Source: Phenylobacterium sp. RIFCSPHIGHO2_01_FULL_69_31
Lineage (GTDB): Bacteria; Pseudomonadota; Alphaproteobacteria; Caulobacterales; Caulobacteraceae
Assembly (NCBI RefSeq): GCF_001824475.1
Contig: NZ_MHXN01000023.1
Location: 30,173-94,172, forward strand
Direction: 5' to 3'
DNA length: 64,000 nt
Each line of letters starts with the position of its first letter. Positions within the stretch are counted from its first letter, which is position 1. Both the position numbers and the translations under genes were made by a program. Of the stretch, positions 38,448 through 47,440 are shown piece by piece. Under the pieces are notes generated by a model. That model was not told where the DNA came from. It saw only the letters and a program-made list of their open reading frames with translations, and did not search any database.

Positions 38448-38473
38448 TGTCCGCAATGGGTGGGTAGCGGTCC
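38448..38473. repeat. Hairpin repeat, copy 1
   Basis: Imperfect palindrome TGTCCGC (38448-38454) ... GCGGTCC (38467-38473) around the loop AATGGGTGGGTA. It shares orientation, arm sequence and loop with the copy at 38938-38967. It abuts the 3' end of the small membrane-protein gene (its last base is in the stop codon). Confidence 0.7.
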
Positions 38474-38913
38474 TAAGCGCCCTCCACGGCCTTACGAATA
38501 GCACTTTGCACACGGGCTAGAGCCAGCAGGATGTTCATTCCGTAGAGCCACCCGAAAGCAAGCGCAGCGAGCTTCAGTCCGTTGGCCAGGCCTTCAGCCA
38601 ACCCGAAGAGGAAGACCATGACGGCCCCCAGTAGGCAGAAGATCATGCCGTGCAAACTGCGCAGCTCGTAAAAAACCCTACCTCCCTCTACCCAGAAGCG
38701 CCCGCGATCGTAGATGACCATGGCGAGCCAGTTGGGTCCGAACGGCTCGCGCCAAAGGGGATCTTGGAAGACGAGGTAGTTCGGCCCGCGCTCAGTCACT
38801 GGCTTGCGCTGCTTATCTAACAGCCGCTCCACACGACGGAGCGCCGCGTCTCCGGATGTCGACGCACCGAGCACGACAGAGCCTCGCAGGTGCCAGATGA
38901 AATCCAGTTTCAC
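38473..38913 (-). CDS. Small membrane protein of unknown function
   Basis: A 146-residue protein. The N-terminal half is soluble with GPNYLVFQDPLW and RGRFWVEGGRVFYELRSLHG segments; then come two hydrophobic helices (GMIFCLLGAVMVFLFGLAEG and LKLAALAFGWLYGMNILLAL). The base composition is visibly less GC-rich than neighbouring genes and uses AT-ending codons more freely, suggesting acquisition. Flanked by two copies of a hairpin repeat. No known family. Confidence 0.65.
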   Translation of the reverse strand: MKLDFIWHLRGSVVLGASTSGDAALRRVERLLDKQRKPVTERGPNYLVFQDPLWREPFGPNWLAMVIYDRGRFWVEGGRVFYELRSLHGMIFCLLGAVMVFLFGLAEGLANGLKLAALAFGWLYGMNILLALARVQSAIRKAVEGA

Positions 38914-38933
38914 GTAGCTTGACTATGAGCTAG

Positions 38934-38971
38934 CGGCGATGTCGGCAATGGGTCGGTTGCGGACATCGCCG
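38934..38971. repeat. Hairpin repeat, copy 2
   Basis: Near-perfect palindrome with 13-bp arms, CGGCGATGTCGGC (38934-38946) and GCGGACATCGCCG (38959-38971), one mismatch, loop AATGGGTCGGTT. The core matches copy 1 at 38448-38473. It lies 2 bases beyond the stop codon of the next small gene. Confidence 0.75.
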
Positions 38972-38973
38972 AC

Positions 38974-39423
38974 CTAGGCGTACGGAGCGTCGATCAACTC
39001 GGCCGAGGTACAAAACGCCACCAGATCGGCGCCGTAGGCCGGGTCGAGGATCACCAGTTTGGCTGCACCTTTCTCCAGAAGTTCAAGCTTCCTCTGCAGC
39101 AAATTATCGTAGGCCTCGTGATACTCGGATGCAGCTTCCGCATGAGGGCGGAGGAAAAGCACCTCAAGCGTAGCGCGAACATCTCCTGGGGTTAGTCCCG
39201 CGGCTTGGAAATCCGAACCCGCAACTACCTGAAGCTCAAGGATGATGTTGTCCTCACGAAAATCGTTGATCGAGAGAGCTTCCACGCCTGACAAGTTCAA
39301 CGTGAAGCGCCGGCCATCGACATGGACAAGTCCGAACACAGCGGTGCCGTCGGCCACGGATACGGACTCCAGTTTTCCGTCGTGGAAGCCGGTCAGCGGC
39401 CCGATCAGGTTGGGTGAGGACAT
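38974..39423 (-). CDS. Small soluble protein of unknown function
   Basis: About 149 residues from ATG 39423 (MSSPNLIGPL); the frame extends upstream to 39531 but that would cross the divergent promoter. Beta-rich N-terminal half (FHDGKLESVSVADGTAVFGLV, RRFTLNLSGVEALSINDFRE) and a helical C-terminal half (YDNLLQRKLELLEKGA). The start resembles small immunity-type or unknown domain proteins, but no family is recognised. Less GC-rich than the window average. Followed by hairpin repeat copy 2. Confidence 0.62.
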   Translation of the reverse strand: MSSPNLIGPLTGFHDGKLESVSVADGTAVFGLVHVDGRRFTLNLSGVEALSINDFREDNIILELQVVAGSDFQAAGLTPGDVRATLEVLFLRPHAEAASEYHEAYDNLLQRKLELLEKGAAKLVILDPAYGADLVAFCTSAELIDAPYA

Positions 39424-39521
39424 CGGGCGAACTGCTAAGACCGGTGCACAGTGGTCAAGGTCCGCAAGGGTCGCGAGCCGACCTTTCCTCCCGCTGCCAG
39501 AAAACCGCTGAACGCCCAGGC

Positions 39522-39556
39522 TTGACCGCACTCTGCGGATGTTCTACATTTGTTCT
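39522..39556 (+). promoter_or_regulatory. LexA (SOS) box inside a promoter
   Basis: GTTC (39541-39544), 7 bases, GTTC (39552-39555) is the direct-repeat LexA site of alphaproteobacteria. It overlaps a good sigma70-like promoter: -35 TTGACC (39522-39527), 17-base spacer, -10 TACATT (39545-39550). The predicted start of transcription (about 39557) coincides with the ATG of the downstream gene, so the message would be leaderless. Confidence 0.82.
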
Positions 39557-40153
39557 ATGGCCGACGCCGTCCCCAGCAGCCTCCAGCTCGCAGAGCTGAC
39601 CCAGGTGGCCTATCGCCTGGGCAAGGCGTTCGGCCAGGCGGCCGAGCAGGCCGAGACGCACGAGCAGCGGCTGGAATTGTTCAGCGCCTTCGACCGCGCC
39701 TTCTTCTCGGTTCGGGTGGGGATCGCCCTGCAGCTGCGCCTGCGCCGCGAGGCCGCGGTTCCGGCGGAGCGCGAGGCCGAACGCGAAGACGAGCGCGCCG
39801 AGCCGCTGGAGCGGGATCCCGCCGAAACCGGCGAACGATACACCGAGCGCGACCGCGACCGCGATGTCGAGCGCGCCAGCTTTCCCGTCCTCCTGCGCAC
39901 GCTGGAGGGCGTCGCCGACGCGGCGGCGCGGCTTCCGGGCCCGCCGCCCGCCGAGCTTCCGACCCTGCGCGAACTCCTCGCCCAGGTCGCGCCCACCCCG
40001 CCGGAATTTGCCCTCGCCCGCGCCCGCCCGCAGGCCGCGCTCCGCGCACGCCTCACCGGCTCCGCCGCCAGCCTGAGGCTCGCCCCATCACCGGCCGGGC
40101 GCGCGCCGCAAGGTTCGCTGGGTCGCCGGCGCGCGACCGGCCCGCCGGGGTGA
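39557..40153 (+). CDS. SOS-controlled protein of unknown function
   Basis: About 198 residues from ATG 39557 (MADAVPSSLQ). The N-terminal 65 residues are a conserved-looking helical domain (LAELTQVAYRLGKAFGQAAEQA, then FDRAFFSVRVGIALQLRLRRE). The middle is an extremely charged Glu/Arg/Asp segment and the C-terminus is Pro/Ala/Arg-rich and probably disordered. The LexA box at its start codon indicates DNA-damage induction. I do not recognise a family; the first domain looks like the part under selection. Confidence 0.75.
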   Translation: MADAVPSSLQLAELTQVAYRLGKAFGQAAEQAETHEQRLELFSAFDRAFFSVRVGIALQLRLRREAAVPAEREAEREDERAEPLERDPAETGERYTERDRDRDVERASFPVLLRTLEGVADAAARLPGPPPAELPTLRELLAQVAPTPPEFALARARPQAALRARLTGSAASLRLAPSPAGRAPQGSLGRRRATGPPG

Positions 40154-40260
40154 TCGTGGTTCCGCGGCCACACCTGCCGCCAAGCTTGGTCTCCACCGCA
40201 ACACGGCTTTGGACGTCCTGGGCGAACGTGCTATCCGCGCCGCCCTCAAGGACGAGAGCC

Positions 40261-40356
40261 ATGTCGAAGTCTCTGCCCAATCGCCATCCCGCCACCACCC
40301 TCGGCCGCCAGGTCGAGCGGATGGGCGCGTGCGCGTGGGAGGATGCTTCGAACTAG
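40261..40356 (+). CDS. Possible small protein, 31 residues
   Basis: The 329-base gap between the SOS gene and rtcB holds a 31-codon frame (MSKSLPNRHPATTLGRQVER...) ending at TAG 40354-40356, with a purine-rich GACGAGAG just upstream of the ATG and a strong hairpin 25 bases downstream. The gene-hairpin layout is suggestive only; there is no homology evidence. Confidence 0.25.
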   Translation: MSKSLPNRHPATTLGRQVERMGACAWEDASN

Positions 40357-40381
40357 GTCTCATCATTTTGAGGCTGATCGA

Positions 40382-40417
40382 AAGAACCCCTCCCGGCCCG
40401 GCCGCGGAGGGGTTCTT
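40382..40417 (+). terminator. Strong 12-bp hairpin upstream of rtcB
   Basis: Perfect arms AAGAACCCCTCC (40382-40393) and GGAGGGGTTCTT (40406-40417) with a 12-base GC-only loop, 65 bases before the rtcB ATG. No T-run beyond the arm's own TTCTT follows, so it may be a terminator for an upstream small transcript or a leader structure of rtcB. Confidence 0.55.
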
Positions 40418-40482
40418 CGTTTCGGAAGGACGTTTGCCGCCGCGGAGGGCCGGGAGGACCGGACAACGAAAGGACAAGTCCG

Positions 40483-41700
<1,218 letters not shown>

Positions 41701-41838
41701 CCCAAGGGGCCGCGCCACAACCTGGCGTGGCTCCGACGCCACAGCCATCGGGTGTTGCGCGGCCGGCATTGACCTTTGCCTTGCCCCACCGTCGCGGGGC
41801 GTGAGAGACAGCCTTCCTTCTCGAACGAGAGCCTTCGA

Positions 41839-41937
41839 ATGACGACGCACAATCGCATGCCGGAAAAGGATCGCCCGCGGGCGGACCTTTGCGTGCGCGT
41901 CGCCGCCGGGCCGGACGCGCCGATCACTCGACGCTGA
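41839..41937 (+). CDS. Possible small protein, 32 residues
   Basis: The 283-base gap after rtcB contains a 32-codon frame (MTTHNRMPEKDRPRADLCVR...) from ATG 41839 to TGA 41935-41937, with GAGAG about 8 bases upstream. Nothing else is evident in this gap. No homology evidence; listed so the interval is not left blank. Confidence 0.22.
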   Translation: MTTHNRMPEKDRPRADLCVRVAAGPDAPITRR

Positions 41938-41983
41938 CCGCGCTGTGCTCCCTGGGATCACCGCGCATCCCTCGGAGCCTAAG

Positions 41984-43003
41984 ATGTTCAAGCTGTTTTC
42001 GGGCGTTGCGCCGGTTCCGGAGCGGACCGAACCTACGGCCCTCCTCAAGCTGGTGGCGGGCGAGTTCGCACCCGCCGTGGCCGGCATGTGGCCGGATCCG
42101 CACACCGATTTCCTCACCGCCGCCACGTCGCGGCGCCACCTCGTCTGCCTGGCGCTGGCGCAGGGGCGGGACCTCGGCGCCCTGGCGGGCGTGATCCTGC
42201 GCGGCCGCCTGCGCGAGGCGATCCGACTGGCGCTCGGGCGCTCGCCCCCTGGCCTGGAGCGGGCGCTGGGGCGGCTGGGCGAGACCGCCTGGACCGGGTC
42301 GGCCTATCGCAGGCTTCTGGACCTGCTGGCCGATCCGGCGGCGGCCAAGCTGCTGCGCCACGCCGAAGCTATCGACGGCGCGGCGGTCGGCCGGCTGACG
42401 CGGCTACCCGAGCCGATGGGCCGGTCGCTGCAGCTCGCCCTGGTGCTGACCGACGACGCCGCCCAGGCCCTGGGCGAGGCGGCGGGCGCCATCGCGCGCC
42501 GGTCGGGTCCGGCCGTGGCGCGGACGGCCGCCGCGCGGTGGGCCGGCGCCGAGAGCGAGGCGGCGCTGTTCGACGCGGTGCGGGAAGACCTCTATCCCGA
42601 GCCGCCGCCCCCGCCGTTCGCCGGCACGGCGACGCTGAGGCCGCTGGCCACCAAGGCGGCCCTGCGCGACGCCGCCCGGCGCTACGCCAACTGCCTGGCG
42701 ACCCGCGTGACCCATGCCGTCGGTGGGTTCTCCGCCTACTACGAATGGACGCGCGGGGCCGGGGCCATCGTCGAGATCAGCCGCGACGCCATCTTCGGCT
42801 GGCGGCTGGAGGAGGCGAAGGGGCCGAACAACGAGGTGCTGGACCCTCAGGCGCGCCAGGACCTCGCCGCGGAGCTCGCCGCCCTGGGCGTGCACGTCGG
42901 CCGCAGCGGCTGGCAGCTGGAACGCGCGATCAGCCGCGACGTCGGGCGGGACTGGCGGCTGCCGTCGGTCGCCGAGGACCTGGTCGAGGTGTTCGGCGCC
43001 TGA
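41984..43003 (+). CDS. Protein of unknown function downstream of rtcB
   Basis: About 339 residues from ATG 41984 (MFKLFSGVAP), preceded by GGAG with 7-base spacing. The N-terminal two-thirds is Leu/Ala-rich and helical. The C-terminal third has a distinct conserved-looking segment: RYANCLATRVTHAVGGFSAYY, EISRDAIFGWRLEEAKGPNN and a final GRDWRLPSVAEDLVEVF. The NCL-type motif followed by a Trp-containing strand recalls PcfJ-like proteins, but I would not assign it. Same strand as rtcB, about 280 bases away. Confidence 0.7.
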   Translation: MFKLFSGVAPVPERTEPTALLKLVAGEFAPAVAGMWPDPHTDFLTAATSRRHLVCLALAQGRDLGALAGVILRGRLREAIRLALGRSPPGLERALGRLGETAWTGSAYRRLLDLLADPAAAKLLRHAEAIDGAAVGRLTRLPEPMGRSLQLALVLTDDAAQALGEAAGAIARRSGPAVARTAAARWAGAESEAALFDAVREDLYPEPPPPPFAGTATLRPLATKAALRDAARRYANCLATRVTHAVGGFSAYYEWTRGAGAIVEISRDAIFGWRLEEAKGPNNEVLDPQARQDLAAELAALGVHVGRSGWQLERAISRDVGRDWRLPSVAEDLVEVFGA

Positions 43004-43039
43004 GCGGCCGCGCTTGCCTTGGGGACATCGGGCGCCAAC

Positions 43040-43363
43040 ATGGCCCCGATGTCCTCGCTTCGCCCCCCGCGTAACCTGGGCCGCCGCCTCGACTTCGAGT
43101 CCGGCGATGCGGTGCTGCACCATGAGCTGATGGAGGAGCAGGCCCAGTCCCTGGGCCGCGCCGGCCGCAAGGTCGAGGCTGCGCTGGCGGCGCTTCGGGA
43201 CCACCCCGGGGGCGAGGGCCGCCCGCTCCTGGTCAAGGCCGCCGCCGACGCCGTCTGGGGCTTCTTCGTCCAGCGCGAGGTGATGGGCCTGCGCGACCGC
43301 GGGTCCGTGATCGCCGAGTACGGGATCCCGCGCGAAGTGCTGGTGCGCCTGGGCGCGCGCTGA
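43040..43363 (+). CDS. DUF6665-like small protein
   Basis: About 107 residues from ATG 43040. Recognisable layout: LHHELMEEQAQSLGRAGRKVEAAL, then AADAVWGFFVQREVMGLRDRGSVI and EYGIPREVLVRLGAR at the C-terminus, which I associate with DUF6665 proteins of alphaproteobacteria. Function unknown. It ends 2 bases before the convergent ybaK stop. Confidence 0.7.
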   Translation: MAPMSSLRPPRNLGRRLDFESGDAVLHHELMEEQAQSLGRAGRKVEAALAALRDHPGGEGRPLLVKAAADAVWGFFVQREVMGLRDRGSVIAEYGIPREVLVRLGAR

Positions 43364-43365
43364 GC

Positions 43366-43836
43366 TCAACTGATCCGGGCCACCGTGGCGCCCAGCGCCC
43401 GCACGAGGTCGGCCGGGGCGAGTCTGGCCTGCAATCCGCGCTGGCCGGCGTTGACGAAGGCCTCGGGAAGCGCGGCCGCGTCGGCGTCGATCACCGTGGG
43501 GACCGCGCGCTTCTGGCCGAACGGGCTGACCCCGCCCACCCGATAGCCGGTCATCCGCTCGGCGTCGGCGGGCTTCATCATCTCGGCGGACTTGGCGCCG
43601 AGGGCGGCCGCCAGCTTCTTCATGCTGACCTCGCGGTCCGAGGCGAGCACCACGCAGGCCGGCTTGCCGTCGGCGCGCACCATCAGCGTCTTGAGCACTT
43701 CGCCCGCGGGCGCGCCAAGCGCCTCCGCCGCCTGCAGGCCGACCCGAGCCGCGTCGGGGTCGTAGTCGTAGGTGGCCAGCCGATAGGCGATCCCGGTCGC
43801 ATCCAGGGCAAGCGTGGCGGGCGTCCTGCGGCTCAT
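43366..43836 (-). CDS. ybaK: Cys-tRNA(Pro)/Cys-tRNA(Cys) deacylase YbaK
   Basis: A 156-residue trans-editing protein that hydrolyses mischarged Cys-tRNA(Pro). The YbaK fold is clear: YDYDPDAARVGLQAAEALG, the conserved lysine in EVLKTLMV, SMKKLAAALGAKSAEM and YRVGGVSPFGQKR. Length is normal for a stand-alone YbaK. Divergent from the heme oxygenase gene, with about 110 bases between the starts. Confidence 0.94.
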   Translation of the reverse strand: MSRRTPATLALDATGIAYRLATYDYDPDAARVGLQAAEALGAPAGEVLKTLMVRADGKPACVVLASDREVSMKKLAAALGAKSAEMMKPADAERMTGYRVGGVSPFGQKRAVPTVIDADAAALPEAFVNAGQRGLQARLAPADLVRALGATVARIS

Positions 43837-43948
43837 GCGAGGTTTTCAGCCTGGAACGGGAACAGATCGCGCCTCTGTCGGCTATCACACCGAAGGGGCG
43901 TCGCCGCGTCTCTATCGTGCATGTCGGGACCCCACCTCAAGAGACGCG

Positions 43949-44518
43949 ATGACGAACCAAGCCCAAATGCGCCTGCGTGACGCCACGCAGGCCGATCATC
44001 GGCGTCTGGAGATCCGCACGGACATCCTCGCCCGCATCGCCCGGCCCGATGAGCGGCGGGCCCTGGTGGAGGGGTTCCGCGTCCTGCATGCCGAGGCCGA
44101 GGCCGCCCTGGCGCCGTGGCTGGCGGACCTGCCCGGGCTGGACTTCGAGGCGCGGCGACGTTCGGACCGGCTGGCGCGGGATCTCGCGGCGCTGGGCGGC
44201 CGCCCCGGCTCGGCGGCGGCAGAACGCCCGATCGTGGCCAACGTGGCCGAGGCCTTGGGACGCATGTACGTGCTGGAGGGCTCCACGCTCGGGGGCCAGG
44301 TGATCCGCCGCGCCGTGGAAGCCCGGGGCGACGGCATGCTGGGCCTGTCGTTCCTCGATCCGTATGGCGCGCGGACAGGCGAGCGATGGCGGGCGTTCCT
44401 GGCTGTCCTGGACGCCCACGCCGCGACGCCGGCCGATACCGACGCGATGATCGCGGGCGCCCGCGACGGCTTCCGCCATGCCGAGCACCGGCTGTGCGGG
44501 GCGATGGCCGATGTCTGA
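43949..44518 (+). CDS. bphO: Biliverdin-producing heme oxygenase
   Basis: About 189 residues from ATG 43949 (MTNQAQMRLR). The proximal heme ligand is probably His17 in ATQADHRRLE, and the distal helix region reads GRMYVLEGSTLGGQVIRR. It oxidises heme to biliverdin, CO and iron. It overlaps the bacteriophytochrome gene by 8 bases, the standard arrangement that supplies biliverdin chromophore. The start is set by the GAGA ribosome site and family length; longer frames upstream are not supported. Confidence 0.92.
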   Translation: MTNQAQMRLRDATQADHRRLEIRTDILARIARPDERRALVEGFRVLHAEAEAALAPWLADLPGLDFEARRRSDRLARDLAALGGRPGSAAAERPIVANVAEALGRMYVLEGSTLGGQVIRRAVEARGDGMLGLSFLDPYGARTGERWRAFLAVLDAHAATPADTDAMIAGARDGFRHAEHRLCGAMADV

Positions 44519-46661
44519 GGCGCCGACCCTCGACCTCGAAGTCTGCGTCCGGGAGCCCATCCACATCCCGGGGGCCATCCAGCCCCATGGCGCGATGCTG
44601 ATCGCCGACCGCACCACCCAGGAGATCGCCCATGGCGCTGGGGACGTGGCGGGCCTGTTGGGAGTCGACGCCTGGATCGGCCTCTCGCTCGGCGCGATCC
44701 TCGGCGACCCGCTGGCGGAACGGTTGGCCCAGGTCACCCAGTCCGGCCACGTGGGCGGCTACGCAGGCCACTTAGTGCGTGGGGCGCGACCGTTCGACGT
44801 CTCGGCGCATGTGGATCGCGACTGGCTCATCGTCGAGATCGAGCCGGGCCTGGACCAGCCGCTCCCCGCAACCGCGATCCTGGGCCAGCTCGAAGCGGCG
44901 GGCGCCGCGTTCGAGCGCGCGCCGAACCTCAAGGCGCTCTGCGACCGCGCGGCCGTCGAGTTCCGCCGGCTGACGGGCTTCGACCGGGTGATGATCTACC
45001 GTTTCCTCGACGAGGGCGCGGGCGCGGTGCTGGCGGAGGACCGCGCCGAGGGGATGCCGTCGTTCCTGAACCACCACTTCCCGGGGTCCGACATCCCGGC
45101 CCAGGCCCGCGCGCTCTACGTACGCAACCTCGTGCGGGTGATCCCCGACGTCGCCTACACGCCGGCCCCGCTCCGGCCCGAATGGAGGGGCGCCGAGCCG
45201 CTGGACATGAGCGACTGCGCCCTGCGGAGCGTTGCGGCGGTCCACATGCAGTATCTGCGCAACATGGGCGTCGGCGCCTCGGCGTCGATCTCGGTGGTGA
45301 AGGACGGCCTGCTCTGGGGTCTCATCGCCTGCCATCACCGGTCGCCCAAGCTGATGCCCTACGACATCCGCGCCGCGGCGCGGACGCTGGCCGGCGGCTT
45401 CGCCCGGCAAGTCCGCGCGAAGGAGGAGGCCGAGGCCTATCGTGAACGCCTGCGGCTGCGCGGCCTTGAGGACGAGGTGACCTCGCGCTTCGCGCGCGCC
45501 GGCGGCCTCGACGCCAATCTCGTCGATGGCGTCCACGAGTTGGGGCGCATGTTGGACGCCGACGGCGTCGCCGCCCTGCGGGGCGGCGTGCTGTACATGG
45601 ATGGCGTCCGGCCGCCCGAGACCCATGTCCACGCCCTGGCGCGCTGGGCCCTGCAACGCGGCCAGGATCCGATCGTCACCAACTGCCTGCCGGAGGACTA
45701 CCCCGACGCCCAGGCCTTCCAGGCCCAGGCGAGCGGCCTGCTGGCTCTCGTCGTCTCGGCCGACGAGCCGTTCGTCATCCTCTGGTTCCGCGCCGAGGAG
45801 GTGGAGGTGGTCAATTGGGCGGGTAATCCGCACAAGGCCCTGACGCTGGGGCCGGGCGAGACGCTGACGCCGCGCGCCTCGTTCGAAGCTTGGCGCCAGA
45901 CCGTGCACGGACGCTCGCGACGCTGGACGCTGGCGGAGGTCGATGCGGCGGTGCGCCTGCGCGAGACCCTGCTCGACGCCCGGGGCCGCCGTCGCCTGCA
46001 GGAGCTCAACACACGGCTCGGCGACGCCCTCAACGAGAAGGACGGCCTGCTGGAGCAGAAGGAGATGCTGCTCAAGGAGGTGAACCACCGGATCCAGAAC
46101 AGCCTGCAGCTGGTCTCCAGCTTCCTGGGGCTGCAGTCCCGATCCATGGGCGACCCGAAGCTGCATGAAGCCTTCGAGGAGGCGCGCCGCCGACTGCAGG
46201 CGGTGGCCCTCGTGCACCGTCGCCTCTACCGCGCCGACCAGATCGAGATCGTCGACATGGCGCGCTACATGGAAGAGCTGGTCGCGGACATGAACGACTC
46301 CCTGGGCGCCGAATGGGCCGGGAAGATCATTGTCGACGCCAGTCCGGTCCTGGTTCCTACCGACCGCGCCGTCACCCTGGGGCTGGTCGTCACCGAGCTG
46401 GTGATCAACGCCAACAAGTACGCCTACGACGGCAAGCCCGGCCAGATCGAGGTCAGCCTGGAGGAGCACCGGGCGGATCTGCGCGTGATCGTCGCCGACC
46501 ACGGCAAGGGCAAGCACGCCCCGGGCGAGGGCTTCGGCAGCCGGATGATGTCGGCCATGGTCAAGCAGTTGCGCGGAGAGCTGACCTTCGGCGACAACAA
46601 GCCGGGGCTGCGTGCGATCCTGACCTGCCCGATCTCGGCGCCGATCCAGCCGACGGAATAG
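44511..46661 (+). CDS. bphP: Bacteriophytochrome histidine kinase (HisKA_2/HWE-like output)
   Basis: About 716 residues from ATG 44511. Chromophore Cys is Cys12 in LEVCVREPIHIPGAIQPHG at the PAS N-terminus. The GAF domain has PGSDIPAQARALYVRN (the usual PASDIP with Ala replaced by Gly) and the PHY domain follows. The output module begins with the H-box LKEVNHRIQNSLQLVSSF (His526), typical of HisKA_2 kinases, then an ATPase domain with ELVINANKYAY. It senses red/far-red light. No response regulator lies next to it, so the partner is encoded elsewhere. Confidence 0.94.
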   Translation: MSEAPTLDLEVCVREPIHIPGAIQPHGAMLIADRTTQEIAHGAGDVAGLLGVDAWIGLSLGAILGDPLAERLAQVTQSGHVGGYAGHLVRGARPFDVSAHVDRDWLIVEIEPGLDQPLPATAILGQLEAAGAAFERAPNLKALCDRAAVEFRRLTGFDRVMIYRFLDEGAGAVLAEDRAEGMPSFLNHHFPGSDIPAQARALYVRNLVRVIPDVAYTPAPLRPEWRGAEPLDMSDCALRSVAAVHMQYLRNMGVGASASISVVKDGLLWGLIACHHRSPKLMPYDIRAAARTLAGGFARQVRAKEEAEAYRERLRLRGLEDEVTSRFARAGGLDANLVDGVHELGRMLDADGVAALRGGVLYMDGVRPPETHVHALARWALQRGQDPIVTNCLPEDYPDAQAFQAQASGLLALVVSADEPFVILWFRAEEVEVVNWAGNPHKALTLGPGETLTPRASFEAWRQTVHGRSRRWTLAEVDAAVRLRETLLDARGRRRLQELNTRLGDALNEKDGLLEQKEMLLKEVNHRIQNSLQLVSSFLGLQSRSMGDPKLHEAFEEARRRLQAVALVHRRLYRADQIEIVDMARYMEELVADMNDSLGAEWAGKIIVDASPVLVPTDRAVTLGLVVTELVINANKYAYDGKPGQIEVSLEEHRADLRVIVADHGKGKHAPGEGFGSRMMSAMVKQLRGELTFGDNKPGLRAILTCPISAPIQPTE

Positions 46662-46664
46662 GCC

Positions 46665-47438
46665 TCAACCCTTCTTGCCCATCAGGCAGAACATGGCGCC
46701 CTGCGGGTCGATGCCCTGCAGCACCCAGTCGCCGCCGGGGACCTCCATGGGGCCGTTCAACACCTGGCCGCCCCCGTCCCGGACGCGCGCCGCCGCGGCG
46801 TCTATGTCGCCGACGCGGACGTAGTACAACCAGCAAGGGGCCGGGACATTGTCCGGCTTCTGCATCATGCCGCCGACCTGACCGTCCTGATTGCTGAACA
46901 GCTGATAGGCGCCCATCGGCCCCAGGTCGTGAACCTCGTCCTTCGTCCAGCCGAACAGCCCCTGATAGAAGGCGAAGGTGGCCTCGGTGGGGCCGCTGTA
47001 CAGCTCATGCCAGGCCGTGTGGCCCAGGGCGTCCTTCGGGGCTTCCGGCCGGCCGCCCGGCGGCGGTGTGGGCTTCATCACCGCGAGCACCGCGCCGGCC
47101 GGGTCCGCGATGATCGCGAAGCGTCCGACGCCGGGGATGTCCTGAGGCTCCCGCATCACCGACCCGCCCAGGCTTCTGGCCGCCTCCACGGCGGCGTCGG
47201 CATCGTCCACGGCGACGTAGGCGGTCCAGTTCGGCGGGATGCCCGCGGCCTTGTGTTCTTCGCCCAGGACCATGATCCCCCCGACGCCGTAGCCGTCGGC
47301 CTCCAGCACCCAGTACGGCATGTCGCCGCCCGGCATCTGCGAGGCTGTCCAGCCGACGACGTCGCCATAGAAGGCCCGGGCCCCCGCGACGTCGGGGGTC
47401 ATGAGTTCGTACCAGATGAAACGGCCGTGGTCGGACAT
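46665..47438 (-). CDS. VOC-family protein with two glyoxalase-like domains
   Basis: A 257-residue protein built of two related halves, each starting with a MTPDVAGARAFYGDVVGW- or YSGPTEATFAFYQGLFGW-type segment followed by VYAYVAVDDADAAV / YYVRVGDIDAAAARV strands. This is the tandem VOC layout of CFP32-type or bleomycin-resistance-like proteins. Ligand unknown. It follows ilvI by 27 bases on the same strand, and its ribosome site lies inside a hairpin. Confidence 0.85.
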   Translation of the reverse strand: MSDHGRFIWYELMTPDVAGARAFYGDVVGWTASQMPGGDMPYWVLEADGYGVGGIMVLGEEHKAAGIPPNWTAYVAVDDADAAVEAARSLGGSVMREPQDIPGVGRFAIIADPAGAVLAVMKPTPPPGGRPEAPKDALGHTAWHELYSGPTEATFAFYQGLFGWTKDEVHDLGPMGAYQLFSNQDGQVGGMMQKPDNVPAPCWLYYVRVGDIDAAAARVRDGGGQVLNGPMEVPGGDWVLQGIDPQGAMFCLMGKKG

Positions 47439-47440
47439 GG

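Noticed and set aside
38132..38467. A plus-strand frame starting inside ilvH and covering the GIY-YIG remnant
   Set aside because: It is a different frame from the one with GIY-YIG similarity and is Ser/Arg-rich with no recognisable domain.
38448..38971. The two hairpin repeats as a CRISPR array
   Set aside because: Only two copies about 490 bases apart with a gene between them, unlike regular short spacers; no cas genes.
38448..38971. The repeats as terminal inverted repeats of an insertion sequence
   Set aside because: They are in direct orientation and no transposase is encoded between them.
44772..46517. Long antisense frame opposite the bacteriophytochrome gene
   Set aside because: It is His/Arg/Gly-rich with no motifs and fully covered by a certain gene on the other strand.
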